Counted from the first letter of the stretch, positions 8,816 to 17,222 are shown. The stretch: 64,000 bases of DNA from Thermoleophilia bacterium SCSIO 60948 (GCA_021496505.1 CP053031.1:2224001-2288000); one strand, 5' to 3'. Made by a program: numbers and translations. Notes: generated by a model from the sequence alone, not told the origin.

Positions 8816-9685
8816 GTGAGTGAAGAGACCGGCGCACTCTCGAGGGCCGAGGCTGAGGTCGCGGCAGTACGCGACGACCCGTCGAGGCGGATTGCGCTGC
8901 TCGCCCGGATCTTCGAGGGGCCGACGCGGCACGCGCCGCGCCATCTGCCGTTCAGGCGAGCGGCGCTCTCGTTCATGCGCTGGCAGATTCGACGCGGCCT
9001 GCTCGACCCCGAAGACAGCACTCCACCGGGCAGCGCCTGGTGGCGAGCGGTCAACGAGGGGTTGCTACGCGACGGCACCGAGACGATCGCGCTGCTCGAG
9101 CGCGCCGGCGGCGAGCCGTCCTCGCGAGCGGTGCGGTTCTGGCTCGAGTTCGCGGCCCGGCCGACCGGTCGCAACTGGTATCGCGCCCACAATGCGAGCG
9201 TCGTCCGCGGCTACCTCGAGCATCGCGCCCTCGCCGAGGCCGAGGTCGCGCCCGAGCGCTTCTTCATCAACGTCGCGCTCGTCCGGGTGCTCTACGCGCA
9301 CGCGCTCGCATCGACCCCCCGCCTTGCGCTTGGCCGCTTCGCCCCGCTCGGCCGTGTCCTCGGCGACCCCCGGCTCGGCATGGCTGGCGCGTTCCTCTCG
9401 CTCCGCCGCGTTCTGCCGACTCGCTATCCGCTCACCGAGGACGTCGAGCGCTACCTCGCTCGAGAGCAGCGGCTCGGGCGAATGCTCGACTACGCGGTGA
9501 TCGTGCCGCGGCTGCAGCGCCTCTATGAATGGTCGGCGGAGGAACTTGGCGAGCCGCGATTGCTGGAGCTGCAGCGTGAGGGCTACCCGACCTACGCTTG
9601 GCCGTTCGAGGAGCGCCATGTGTGGCGGGCGACGGAAATGCCCACCGCGGGACGGGTGCTTCGGCGCGTTACGAGGCCTCACTAA
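8816..9685 (+). CDS. Conserved hypothetical protein
   Basis: A 289-residue soluble protein of no family I recognise. It is rich in Arg, Trp and Tyr (FMRWQIRRGLLDPED, PGSAWWRAVNEGLLRDG, GRNWYRAHNASVV, LVRVLYAHALAS, GYPTYAWPFEERHVW), with no signal peptide or membrane helix. Base composition matches the host chromosome, arguing for a resident gene. GTG 8816 is used because the sequence before it is antisense to the neighbour and looks non-coding. It is divergent from the small helical protein. Confidence 0.7.
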   Translation: MSEETGALSRAEAEVAAVRDDPSRRIALLARIFEGPTRHAPRHLPFRRAALSFMRWQIRRGLLDPEDSTPPGSAWWRAVNEGLLRDGTETIALLERAGGEPSSRAVRFWLEFAARPTGRNWYRAHNASVVRGYLEHRALAEAEVAPERFFINVALVRVLYAHALASTPRLALGRFAPLGRVLGDPRLGMAGAFLSLRRVLPTRYPLTEDVERYLAREQRLGRMLDYAVIVPRLQRLYEWSAEELGEPRLLELQREGYPTYAWPFEERHVWRATEMPTAGRVLRRVTRPH

Positions 9686-9779
9686 CAGCAATCAAGACGG
9701 CGGCCATCGAAGCTCGCCCAGACGTCGTGCCCATCAGCCCTGAGCGCGGTAGACGGAGAAGGTCAGCGCGAGGAGCGGT

Positions 9780-10733
9780 CTATCGGAACTGCCGTTCTTG
9801 CGCTGCAAGAAGCTTCGCCCGCAACGTCGGGGGGATCGGAACAACTATCACCTCAACGCCCCAAATTTCTGCCGCCTCCGCGGCCCAGCCAGTCAGACTG
9901 TCGGCCGCCGCTTGATCGCAGAAGGCGAGGATGGCCCGGTCTCCTTCGTAATGGCGTCGGAGCGTTATTAGCTTCAGAACGTCGCGTGCCACCTTTCGCG
10001 TCTGACCCGGCTTCATCGGTCCTTGGCGAGCGAAAGCCTCGACCAGAACGGAAAGGTCTTCGCTCGCCCCATCCACCTCCGTGACCGAGCCGGCTGGCAA
10101 CTTAAGCCGACGCTTCCTGAGCGTCGGACCGACTAGTTCAGCGACTCGGGCCAAGATCACGCTCTCGGCTCTGCTTTGAACGTCTGAGCGACCCGGCGAA
10201 GAGTCCGATGAATCCGCAGTCTCCGACTCTGGGGGTCTCCGGAGCGCGCGCTGGAAGGCCTGCTCGAATCGTTGTTGCTGGCCGCTCCCGGGGAATGGCA
10301 CACGCTCGTCGACGACCGGCACACCAGCCTCTCGCAACTTCGAAAAGGCGGCGTCGTGGACGTTCGCCTTGATGAGAATCACTCGCTGGGGATTCAGGCG
10401 CTGGATGCGGCGAGTCAGATCCGGCACATGGCTCGCGAGAGGAGAAGGATCGTGCGGATCCTGTTTGAGATCGACAAGAAGAACTCCCCGGTCGCGTAGC
10501 TCCGCGAGGTCGTCCTCTTTTGACGAGCGAAGGGGCTCGTGTCCAAGCACTCCCCTAACGACGTAGCGAAAGAGCGAGTCGTGGCTTTGGACATCTGCAA
10601 AATAGAAGTAGCGCTCGAGAGCAGTTGGCGGTGTCTCTGCCACTAGGAGGAGCTCGACCTCCCCGGGCTTGTACTTTCGCGATGCTCGGCCTCGACGCCG
10701 CTGGGCCGCGCGCCTCGTATCCGCGTCTTTCAA
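9780..10733 (-). CDS. Uracil-DNA glycosylase-like domain fused to a nuclease-like domain
   Basis: A 317-residue two-domain protein. Residues about 20-165 resemble the uracil-DNA glycosylase superfamily (VELLLVAETPPTALERYFYF, PQRVILIKANVHDA, VPFPGSGQQQRFEQAF). Residues about 190-317 resemble an actinobacterial PD-(D/E)XK-like domain: EVDGASEDLSVLVEAFARQG, then QTRKVARDVLKLITL and AILAFCDQAAA, giving D/E...E...QxxK. Its TTG start overlaps the adenine deaminase stop by 4 bases (TTGA), with GGAGA upstream, so it is translationally coupled. Base use is less G+C-rich than ade. Role in base repair or DNA processing is inferred, not shown. Confidence 0.65.
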   Translation of the reverse strand: MKDADTRRAAQRRRGRASRKYKPGEVELLLVAETPPTALERYFYFADVQSHDSLFRYVVRGVLGHEPLRSSKEDDLAELRDRGVLLVDLKQDPHDPSPLASHVPDLTRRIQRLNPQRVILIKANVHDAAFSKLREAGVPVVDERVPFPGSGQQQRFEQAFQRALRRPPESETADSSDSSPGRSDVQSRAESVILARVAELVGPTLRKRRLKLPAGSVTEVDGASEDLSVLVEAFARQGPMKPGQTRKVARDVLKLITLRRHYEGDRAILAFCDQAAADSLTGWAAEAAEIWGVEVIVVPIPPTLRAKLLAAQERQFR

Positions 10734-12412
10734 GGGTGCGTCTCCAATCGCGGGGCTACCTCGACTTCGATCGCGGCGAACTTGCCGACGTCCACAAGCC
10801 CACCCTGCGTCAGCCGCAGCTCCGGGATCACCGACAGCGCGATGAACGAGAGCTGCATGAAGGGCGCGTCGATCGACACGCCGAGCGCCTCCGCCGCGGC
10901 GCGCTCGAGTGTCTCGAGCCCTGATGCGACCTCGGCCGCCGGCCGGTCGCTCATCAGCCCGGCGAGCGGCAGCGGGACCTCGGCGATCACGGAGCCGTCG
11001 AGCACCGCGACCTGACCGCCTCCGAGCTCGGCGAGCCGCACGACCGCGACTGCCATGTCCTCCCCGCTCGCACCGACCGCCACGATGTTGTGAGCGTCGT
11101 GCGCGACAGTCGAGGCGATCGCGCCGCGCTCGAGCCCGAACCCGCTCGCGTAGCCGCGCCCGATCTCGCCGCTCGCGTGGTGGCGCTCGACGACCGCGGC
11201 GTGGGCGACGTCGGTGCCGTCGCCGAGCGCGAGCTCGACCGTGCGCGTCGAGATGCTGTGCTCGATCACGCCGACCGCGCGCACCCTGGTGCCGTCGGGG
11301 TGGTCGAGGACGACGTCGGAGGCGCTCGGCAGCCGGCCGACGTTGACGGTGTCGCGAAGCAGCTCGGGCACCGGCACCCGCGGCACCGCGCCGTCGAGCG
11401 TGCGGCCGTTCTCGGCGACCAGCCGCCCCGCCTGCCAGACGCGGCTCGGCTTCCAGCTCCCGAGCTCGTCGAAGCAGAGGATGTCGGCCTGGTGGCCGGG
11501 CGCGAGGCTGCCGAGGTCGAAGAAGCCGTGGTAGCGCGCCGGGTTCGCGGTGGCGAGCATGATCGCGTCGATCTCCGAGATACCGGCGGCGACGGCGACC
11601 CGGCAGCAGTCGTTGACGCTGCCGAGCTCGAGCAGCGTGTCGGGCTCACGGTCGTCGGTGCAGAAAGCGGCGAGGTCGGTGCCGTTGCGGACGATGTCCG
11701 GCGCGAGCGCGGCGAGGTCGCGGCTCGTCGAGCCCTGGCGCAGGAAGACCCACATCCCCTTGCGCCGCCGCTCCTCGATCTCGGCGAGGGTCGTGCACTC
11801 GTGGTCGGAGTGAACGCCGGCAGCGATGTAGGCGTCGAGGTCGGCGCCGGAGATGCCGGGAGCGTGGCCGTCGACCCGCGCGCCGCCGGCCGCCGCGATC
11901 CGCGCCAGCATCTCCTCGTCGCCCGCGATTACGCCCGGGAAGTTCATGACCTCCCCGACGCCGTGGGCGCCGTGGCGCTCGATCAGCTCGCGGATGTCGG
12001 AGTGGTCGAGCGCGGCACCGGCCGACTCGAAGTGGGAAGCGGGGACGCAGCTCGGGGCGTAGACGGAGAAGCGGAAGGGGAGGTCCCTCGCGGCGTCGAG
12101 CAGCGCGCGGACGCCGGGAACCCCGAGCACGTTGGCGATCTCGTGCGGGTCGGCGGCGACGGCGGTCGTGCCGTGAGGCAGAACGGTCCGAACGAACTCG
12201 TCGATCCAGAGCTTGGTCGACTCGAGGTGCATGTGGGCGTCGATGAAGCCGGGCGTGAGGGCGGCGCCATCGACGTCGATGACTTCCTGGGCGTCGTGGG
12301 GGCCCCAATCGACGATGGTGTCGTCGGTGATGGCGAGGTCGGTCTGAATCCAGCGCCGAGAGCCGATGTCAAGTGCCTGACCACCAGTCAGGCGCACGTC
12401 TGCTGTATTCAC
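10730..12412 (-). CDS. ade: Adenine deaminase
   Basis: A 560-residue amidohydrolase that converts adenine to hypoxanthine in purine salvage. The metal-binding motif DAHMHLESTK is near residue 60, the Ade-typical GTTAVAADPHEIANVLG follows, then HAPGISGADLDAYIAAGVHSDHECT, FCTDDREPDTLL and the C-terminal half with VAHDAHNIVAVG. Length is normal for Ade. The start shown is GTG at 12412. The last 4 bases overlap the UDG-like/nuclease-like gene. High-GC host-type sequence, in contrast to both flanking segments. Confidence 0.92.
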   Translation of the reverse strand: MNTADVRLTGGQALDIGSRRWIQTDLAITDDTIVDWGPHDAQEVIDVDGAALTPGFIDAHMHLESTKLWIDEFVRTVLPHGTTAVAADPHEIANVLGVPGVRALLDAARDLPFRFSVYAPSCVPASHFESAGAALDHSDIRELIERHGAHGVGEVMNFPGVIAGDEEMLARIAAAGGARVDGHAPGISGADLDAYIAAGVHSDHECTTLAEIEERRRKGMWVFLRQGSTSRDLAALAPDIVRNGTDLAAFCTDDREPDTLLELGSVNDCCRVAVAAGISEIDAIMLATANPARYHGFFDLGSLAPGHQADILCFDELGSWKPSRVWQAGRLVAENGRTLDGAVPRVPVPELLRDTVNVGRLPSASDVVLDHPDGTRVRAVGVIEHSISTRTVELALGDGTDVAHAAVVERHHASGEIGRGYASGFGLERGAIASTVAHDAHNIVAVGASGEDMAVAVVRLAELGGGQVAVLDGSVIAEVPLPLAGLMSDRPAAEVASGLETLERAAAEALGVSIDAPFMQLSFIALSVIPELRLTQGGLVDVGKFAAIEVEVAPRLETHP

Positions 12413-12485
12413 CGCACCGCTCCGCTAAATGCAGCGTCCGGCGTCCCGCGATCAGTCTCGGTCAGCGCGGAGTTCAATCAAGACG

Positions 12486-13772
12486 CTACAGGTAGTCTGC
12501 TTCAGTTCTTAGGTCTGCGAGATCGGCTCGAGGAAGACGAAAGATCGTGCCTTCTCGCTGAAGCGGAGTCACCGTGGCGGCTGGGTTCTGGACGTACCAC
12601 AGTGCCTGGCTTGGACTTCCGACGAAGTCAACCAACGCCAGCACAAACTCGTCTCCGTAGCGTTGCGCTGCTTCCCACTCAGATTCCGTCAACTCCGGAG
12701 TAGTGAACCCGACGCTCGATTTCACCTCGACCCGAAGGCGGGATCCACTTGAATGCTCCGCCTCTAGGTCATAGCCGACCCCCGTCTGGGCGCCGCGATA
12801 GGCGACCACCCAGCCGTGCTCGGCCAGATCCTCAGCCACATCTAGCTCGGCTTCGACGCCCGAGTTGCGAAGGGCAGGCTCGATCAGATCCGGGAGAGGG
12901 CCCGCGAGCCGCTGAACGTCAGGCTCCCTTGGACCAGCGTGATCGGCCCGCGTCAATCCGGTGCGAGGTCTTGAAACCACTAGATGCTGCTGCGCGGCCC
13001 GTAAAACTGCCGCGTTGGCGCCACGACTCGGATCGCATTCGAAGAGTGCCTCGACCTGCGTCTGAGAGAACCCGAAGTCCGATGCGAACTCTGGAATGCC
13101 AACGCTGGCGCGCTTCGGGTAAGCGTTGGCGGTACTCGCGACGTACAACATGGCGATCAACGCGAATACTGGTATGCGTTGGCCCCTCGGACTCAGGTAT
13201 TCCTCGTAAGTGTGCGGATTGTCCAAATCCGCTACTTGCCATCCATCCGGCGTTTTCCGGAGCCAAATCGAGTGCTCCTCGCCTCTGTACGAGGTGCTCT
13301 CGATTGCGCAAGAGTGCCTGCCCTCTGGATCGGCGGTCATGTGTGGACAGGCGAGCCTTACTAGGGGGTCCGCCAGGTTGGCTCGGATGACCTCCGGATC
13401 AGCCGGGCAACCGATGCCCTTCTGAATGCCGAGGTTATTTCGCCAAGTGTTTGTTCGGAAACTATTACCCGGGGCAAACTCGCCACTCCTCGTGCTGTAC
13501 GGCGCAGTCGGCGAGGTGCTGCCCCCGAATGGTGCCGTCAGCACGACGAGCGGCTCAGGCCTGTGCGTCTTTGTCAGCAGCTCATCCATGAACTCCTCGA
13601 TCTCTGACGACGGCGTCGCGCCCGCTGAACCGATCGTTGCTAGGTCCCCGCCCATCCGCCGCATGCCGAGATACAACGCGATGAACCGTCCCCTTGCTCC
13701 GGTCCGCTTCCGGAAGTCGTCAAGGACTGCCAACCCTACGTCGAGAGTGTCGAGGCGATCCGGAGGGATCAC
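12486..13772 (-). CDS. Restriction endonuclease with C-terminal PD-(D/E)XK/DUF3883 domain
   Basis: A 428-residue protein, last gene of the restriction-modification operon. The C-terminal ~125 residues match the DUF3883-type nuclease fold: GYDLEAEH with D335, then RLRVEVKSS with E349 and K351 (D-x13-E-x-K), then LTESEWEAAQRYGDEFVLALV. The first ~290 residues are not recognised and may hold the recognition domain; they include a Cys/His cluster (ACPHMTADPEGRHSCAIEST) that could bind metal. The GTG start overlaps the cytosine methyltransferase stop (GTGA). It should cut the sequence its two partners methylate. Codon use is less G+C-rich than in flanking host genes. Confidence 0.75.
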   Translation of the reverse strand: MIPPDRLDTLDVGLAVLDDFRKRTGARGRFIALYLGMRRMGGDLATIGSAGATPSSEIEEFMDELLTKTHRPEPLVVLTAPFGGSTSPTAPYSTRSGEFAPGNSFRTNTWRNNLGIQKGIGCPADPEVIRANLADPLVRLACPHMTADPEGRHSCAIESTSYRGEEHSIWLRKTPDGWQVADLDNPHTYEEYLSPRGQRIPVFALIAMLYVASTANAYPKRASVGIPEFASDFGFSQTQVEALFECDPSRGANAAVLRAAQQHLVVSRPRTGLTRADHAGPREPDVQRLAGPLPDLIEPALRNSGVEAELDVAEDLAEHGWVVAYRGAQTGVGYDLEAEHSSGSRLRVEVKSSVGFTTPELTESEWEAAQRYGDEFVLALVDFVGSPSQALWYVQNPAATVTPLQREGTIFRLPRADLADLRTEADYL

Positions 13773-14983
13773 ACTGCTAGCTGTAGATCCATCTCGGCCA
13801 TCGCGTTCGGATTATCGACGAGACTATCGGTGTCGATCTCTCCACGGGCCCATTGCTGAAACAAGGAGGAAGGTGGCTTTCCATAGGGCATTTCGACTTC
13901 AGGCGAGTTCGCCGCTTCGAACGGAAGGTCGCCGATCGCGTCACCAACTGTGAGAGCCGGGCGGTCACTCCCCGAGGTTTCGCGCGGTTGCGAGCTGCGC
14001 TGAGCAGGATCGAGAATCGAGAACGACGGTGTCGGCCATTCAGGCACGCCCTCCAGGCTCGCCGAAACGAAGAGCCGACGGCGTAGCTGGGGCACGCCGT
14101 AACCCTCGGCGTGGAGTATCGCGGTGCTGGTCGAGTAGCCGAGTCCTTCCAGACGCTGCAGAATCGCGTCGAAAACCGGGCGTGACCGGCGAAACGCCAA
14201 TGCGGCGACGTTCTCCATGATGACCCGCGTCGGAAGGACCTCAGTGATGACCTCGAGGAAAGCGTTGACGAGGCGGTTGCGAGGATCACTAGTTAGATTC
14301 TTTCCCGCCGTCGAGAACCCTTGGCAGGGTGGGCCACCGACCAGAAGATCCAAGCTCGAGGATCTGTCCCGAATCCGTGCAACCGCGTCCGCGATCCCGG
14401 AGGCGCTTGAAAGATCCATCTGCGCCGCCCGATCAGGGGCATGACCATTAGAGCGAAGCGTCTGCACGCACGCTTTGTCGTGATCGACTGCCAAGAGAAG
14501 CTCGTGCCCCGCCTCCTGAAATCCAGTTGACATACCACCAGCGCCGGCGAACAGGTCGACGAACCCGCCCTTCGGAAGAATGCGCGCGAGCTGATAAACC
14601 ATAAGCGGCGGAACAGCATTGCCCACTTGGATAAAAGGAGCTCGGCCTCGTCCTTCGAACACGAAAGAGTCCCGGAAACCTTGCAAGCGCGCCGCTTCGC
14701 GCACCGTGATGAGTCTAGGCGCGCTCGGGTGTATGAAACACCCGTTACCGGGGCGGTTGAAGTACGTAGAGATCGTGTAGGAAGGCCTGTCGGCTCTTAG
14801 CCGCCCGTAGTACGTGCTGCGACTACCCTCCCCGGCCGCTGCGGAGCGCCGAATCTGTTCGATCCGACGCGAGTTAAACGCTGCTGGCAAGTCGCGCCAG
14901 TTGCCGCCAGGCGGGACAGCGTGGACAACCTCTCGATCAAGGTCGCTCAGACGGCCAGAGACGTGGTTGCGAATCGCTTTCAC
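13769..14983 (-). CDS. Circularly permuted DNA (cytosine-5-)methyltransferase
   Basis: A 404-residue m5C methyltransferase with motifs out of the usual order. Motif IX/X elements come first: PSYTISTYFNRPGNGCFIHP (about 67-86), LITVREAARLQGF (91-103), GNAVPP (121-126). Then motif I FVDLFAGAGGMSTGF (141-155), motif IV GGPPCQGFSTAG with catalytic C210, motif VI MENV (246-249), motif VIII PQLRRRLF (288-295) and PALTVGDAIGDLP (332-344). The C-terminal tail PSSLFQQWARG matches what normally precedes the N-terminal NHVS...VPPGGNWRDLP block, so the canonical enzyme has been circularly permuted. All catalytic residues remain. M.BssHII is the known precedent. The start is GTG in a GTGA overlap with the upstream methyltransferase. 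Confidence 0.88.
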   Translation of the reverse strand: MKAIRNHVSGRLSDLDREVVHAVPPGGNWRDLPAAFNSRRIEQIRRSAAAGEGSRSTYYGRLRADRPSYTISTYFNRPGNGCFIHPSAPRLITVREAARLQGFRDSFVFEGRGRAPFIQVGNAVPPLMVYQLARILPKGGFVDLFAGAGGMSTGFQEAGHELLLAVDHDKACVQTLRSNGHAPDRAAQMDLSSASGIADAVARIRDRSSSLDLLVGGPPCQGFSTAGKNLTSDPRNRLVNAFLEVITEVLPTRVIMENVAALAFRRSRPVFDAILQRLEGLGYSTSTAILHAEGYGVPQLRRRLFVSASLEGVPEWPTPSFSILDPAQRSSQPRETSGSDRPALTVGDAIGDLPFEAANSPEVEMPYGKPPSSLFQQWARGEIDTDSLVDNPNAMAEMDLQLAV

Positions 14984-16494
14984 GTCAGAAGTCGGACTTG
15001 CTCTGCTACTCCGCGGCGGCGCGTATCAGAACTTACAAGACTCGCAACCGGCACCTCGTGGATCGGGATCTCGACCTGTTTGCGAAGTCTTGAGGCGAGT
15101 TCTCTGCCGTTGCGATCGGCCATCACGACGAATCCAGTCTTAGAAAGCCGCCCTTTGCTCGTCGGGCGTCCGGCCCGCGCGTTGGCGCGAGTGGGCACCC
15201 AACTGAGTAGTTCAACGCGCCGCCTTCCAATTTGGAGCCTCCCGGTACCGGTAACTAGTGTTCGGGTGCGATCGCTCCGCTGCGCCAGAGTCGCGAGCAT
15301 GCTGGTCGCCCAGAGCCCAAATCCGAGAGGCTCCTTGCGTCGGAGCTGTAGCGCCTGAATCTCGTCCTCGGGAAAGCCGTTCAGGCTCACCTCTCGCAGA
15401 CTTACGGCCTGGCGGACTCGCGAGAGGGCTAGAGATCCTGCAAGCAGAGAGGCATCTACTCCGATCCAGTTTCTGCCAGATCGTTCAGCGGCAACGAGAG
15501 TGGATCCACTCCCAACAAAGGGATCAAGCACCAGGTCACCCGGGTTGCTACTCGCTTGGATAATCCGCTCGATGAGGGCCAGCGGCTTCTGAGTCTCGAA
15601 GCCAACTCGCTCGTCCGAATGCGCATCGAGACGATTGATATCGGTCCATATATCTTGAAGCTGAATGCCTGGCGCTTCATCCACATAGCGCTTAAGCCTC
15701 GGCGTCCCAGTGCCTGAATAGGCAAGCCGACCGTCCTTATCAAAGGCCTCCATCTGTTCGTGCTTCCACGCCCAGTGGCGACCCGGCGGCGGTAGTAGAC
15801 CCTTCCACTCATAATGCGCCTTAGTCCCGACGCGATCTCCTGGCGCGGTGCAAGTGATGAGCTGAAATCGGCCCCGCTCGTCCTCTTGTGTGTAGTACTG
15901 ATCTAGGTACTGAGCTGGGTAAGCCGTATAAACCGGGTTCCATCGATAACGCGCGGTCTTCGAGTAGAACAAGATCACATCGTGTACGGGGCCATATCGG
16001 CGCGAGCTGCTGTGCGCGTGCGTGCGCCTCCAGACGATCTCATTTCGAAACTGCCCGGGTCCGAAGATCTCATCCAAGATCACACGCAGGTAATGGCTGG
16101 CGGTTGAGTCACAGTGCAAGTACAGAGATCCACGCTCATCTAGCACTCGGTGAAGCTCGACTAACCTCGGTGCCATTGCGACGAGGTACGCAGCCAGGTT
16201 GCGTCTTCCGAGCGAGCGAACGAGGGACGACACTAGCTCCGCGAGGTGTGAGGGCACCAGCGACGAGAGGGCCTGCAAGTCGCGGTCTGTTTGACTGGTC
16301 CATCTCCATTGGTCGTCAAAAGCCTCGGTGCGGCCCTCCGACGCATGGCCCCCACGCTCCGAATCAACGAGATCGTAGGTTCTGCCCGAGCTGAACGGTG
16401 GATCGAGGTAGACAAGCGCGACCGAGCCCCTGTCAATCCGCGCGACAGCATCCAGGCAGTCGCTAACAACGAGTTCTCTGCGGCCGCTAGGCAT
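14980..16494 (-). CDS. Site-specific DNA-methyltransferase, beta class (adenine-N6 type)
   Basis: A 504-residue methyltransferase, first gene of the restriction-modification operon. Catalytic motif IV DPPF is at residues 31-34 (VYLDPPFSSGRTYDL), a target-recognition region spans roughly 150-290, and motif I/X region LDPFVGSGST is at 323-332, followed by NWIGVDAS. This IV-before-I order is the beta group, and DPPF points to N6-adenine methylation. About 145 extra C-terminal residues (360-504) match no domain I know. ATG 16494 has no obvious ribosome site. Lower G+C and mixed codon use suggest horizontal acquisition. Confidence 0.85.
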   Translation of the reverse strand: MPSGRRELVVSDCLDAVARIDRGSVALVYLDPPFSSGRTYDLVDSERGGHASEGRTEAFDDQWRWTSQTDRDLQALSSLVPSHLAELVSSLVRSLGRRNLAAYLVAMAPRLVELHRVLDERGSLYLHCDSTASHYLRVILDEIFGPGQFRNEIVWRRTHAHSSSRRYGPVHDVILFYSKTARYRWNPVYTAYPAQYLDQYYTQEDERGRFQLITCTAPGDRVGTKAHYEWKGLLPPPGRHWAWKHEQMEAFDKDGRLAYSGTGTPRLKRYVDEAPGIQLQDIWTDINRLDAHSDERVGFETQKPLALIERIIQASSNPGDLVLDPFVGSGSTLVAAERSGRNWIGVDASLLAGSLALSRVRQAVSLREVSLNGFPEDEIQALQLRRKEPLGFGLWATSMLATLAQRSDRTRTLVTGTGRLQIGRRRVELLSWVPTRANARAGRPTSKGRLSKTGFVVMADRNGRELASRLRKQVEIPIHEVPVASLVSSDTRRRGVAEQVRLLT

Positions 16495-16580
16495 GCGAGC
16501 GAGACTATTCGGCCAACCGGATGCGTTTACGTCGTCGGAGAGAGCACAACGAGGACGGGAGGCCTAGGCACGTCGGCAGA

Positions 16581-17090
16581 TTACCGGGGCTTCGAAGCGC
16601 TCGACAGGCGCTTCGAAGTGCCTCCGAGAGCCTCCTCGCGAATCCGCCTGACCGATTGCGCCAGCGCGTCAAGGAACGGCCTTACCGTCTCGACGAGCTC
16701 CTGCAACTCGGCGCGCCCTGCATCCGTCGCCGCGTAGAACCGCCGCGACCGCCGATCCGGGTGCTCCCACTCCCCCTTGATTAGCCCCCGTTCCTCAAGG
16801 CTCCTCAGCAGCGGATAGATCGTGTTCGGGTTCACGTTCAGCACCCCGTCGGTGATCCGCTCGATCTCGGCGATCATGCGGTTGCCGAAGGTCGGCTCCT
16901 TGGCGCAGAGGTGGAGGACGAGGAGCGGGAGGATGTCGCGTCGGCGCATCTCTGAGCCGAAGACGTCTGACGATCGCGCGCGCTTGCCGGCGCCCTTCTC
17001 CTCGGCCGCCGGCTTGGCCGCGCGCTCGCGGCTCGTGCGGGCTGCTTCGGCGAGGGTCTCGGCCTCTTGCTTCTGGCCCTTGGACGGCAT
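16581..17090 (-). CDS. PadR-family transcriptional regulator
   Basis: A 169-residue regulator. After a charged Ala/Lys/Arg-rich N-terminal extension (residues 1-45), the PadR winged helix is clear: DILPLLVLHLCAKEPTFGNRMIAEIERI, NPNTIYPLLRSLEERGLI, then the beta-wing RRSRRFYAATDAGRAEL and a C-terminal dimer helix. PadR proteins usually repress their own or nearby genes. A short inverted repeat lies just upstream of its start. A perfect 11-bp hairpin (16590-16600 / 16608-16618) overlaps its last codons. Confidence 0.87.
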   Translation of the reverse strand: MPSKGQKQEAETLAEAARTSRERAAKPAAEEKGAGKRARSSDVFGSEMRRRDILPLLVLHLCAKEPTFGNRMIAEIERITDGVLNVNPNTIYPLLRSLEERGLIKGEWEHPDRRSRRFYAATDAGRAELQELVETVRPFLDALAQSVRRIREEALGGTSKRLSSASKPR

Positions 17091-17112
17091 CCGGGCATCC
17101 GAGTCTATGGCT

Positions 17113-17126
17113 GCTTAGTTCTAAGC
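17113..17126. promoter_or_regulatory. Candidate PadR operator
   Basis: GCTTAG-TT-CTAAGC, a 6-bp inverted repeat 23 bases upstream of the padR-type start and between that gene and the acyl-CoA dehydrogenase terminator. It is a plausible autoregulatory site; no second copy was seen. Confidence 0.3.
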
Positions 17127-17140
17127 ACTCGCCGAAATAA

Positions 17141-17171
17141 CGAGAGCCCCGCTCGGGAAGCGGGGCTCTCG
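17141..17171 (-). terminator. Rho-independent terminator of the acyl-CoA dehydrogenase gene
   Basis: Perfect 13-bp stem CGAGAGCCCCGCT / AGCGGGGCTCTCG with a 5-base loop. On the minus strand it is followed by TTATTTC, and it lies 52 bases past the acyl-CoA dehydrogenase stop. Confidence 0.8.
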
Positions 17172-17222
17172 GGAACTCGTGCGGCGCTGCTCGGCCGAGC
17201 AGCGCGTGATGCGACTCGGGAC

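Noticed and set aside
10926-12308. Long reading frames on the plus strand across adenine deaminase
   Set aside because: They are antisense to a gene with strong family motifs; Arg/Asp-rich translations are typical shadows of high-G+C coding.
9689-12485. 11-bp repeat CAATCAAGACG as attachment sites of an integrated element
   Set aside because: Too short to exceed chance clearly, no integrase in the interval, and the enclosed ade gene is host-like.
16590-16618. Perfect 11-bp hairpin CTTCGAAGCGC/GCGCTTCGAAG as a regulatory element
   Set aside because: It lies inside the last codons of the PadR gene and no T-run follows; probably the gene end or a weak terminator.
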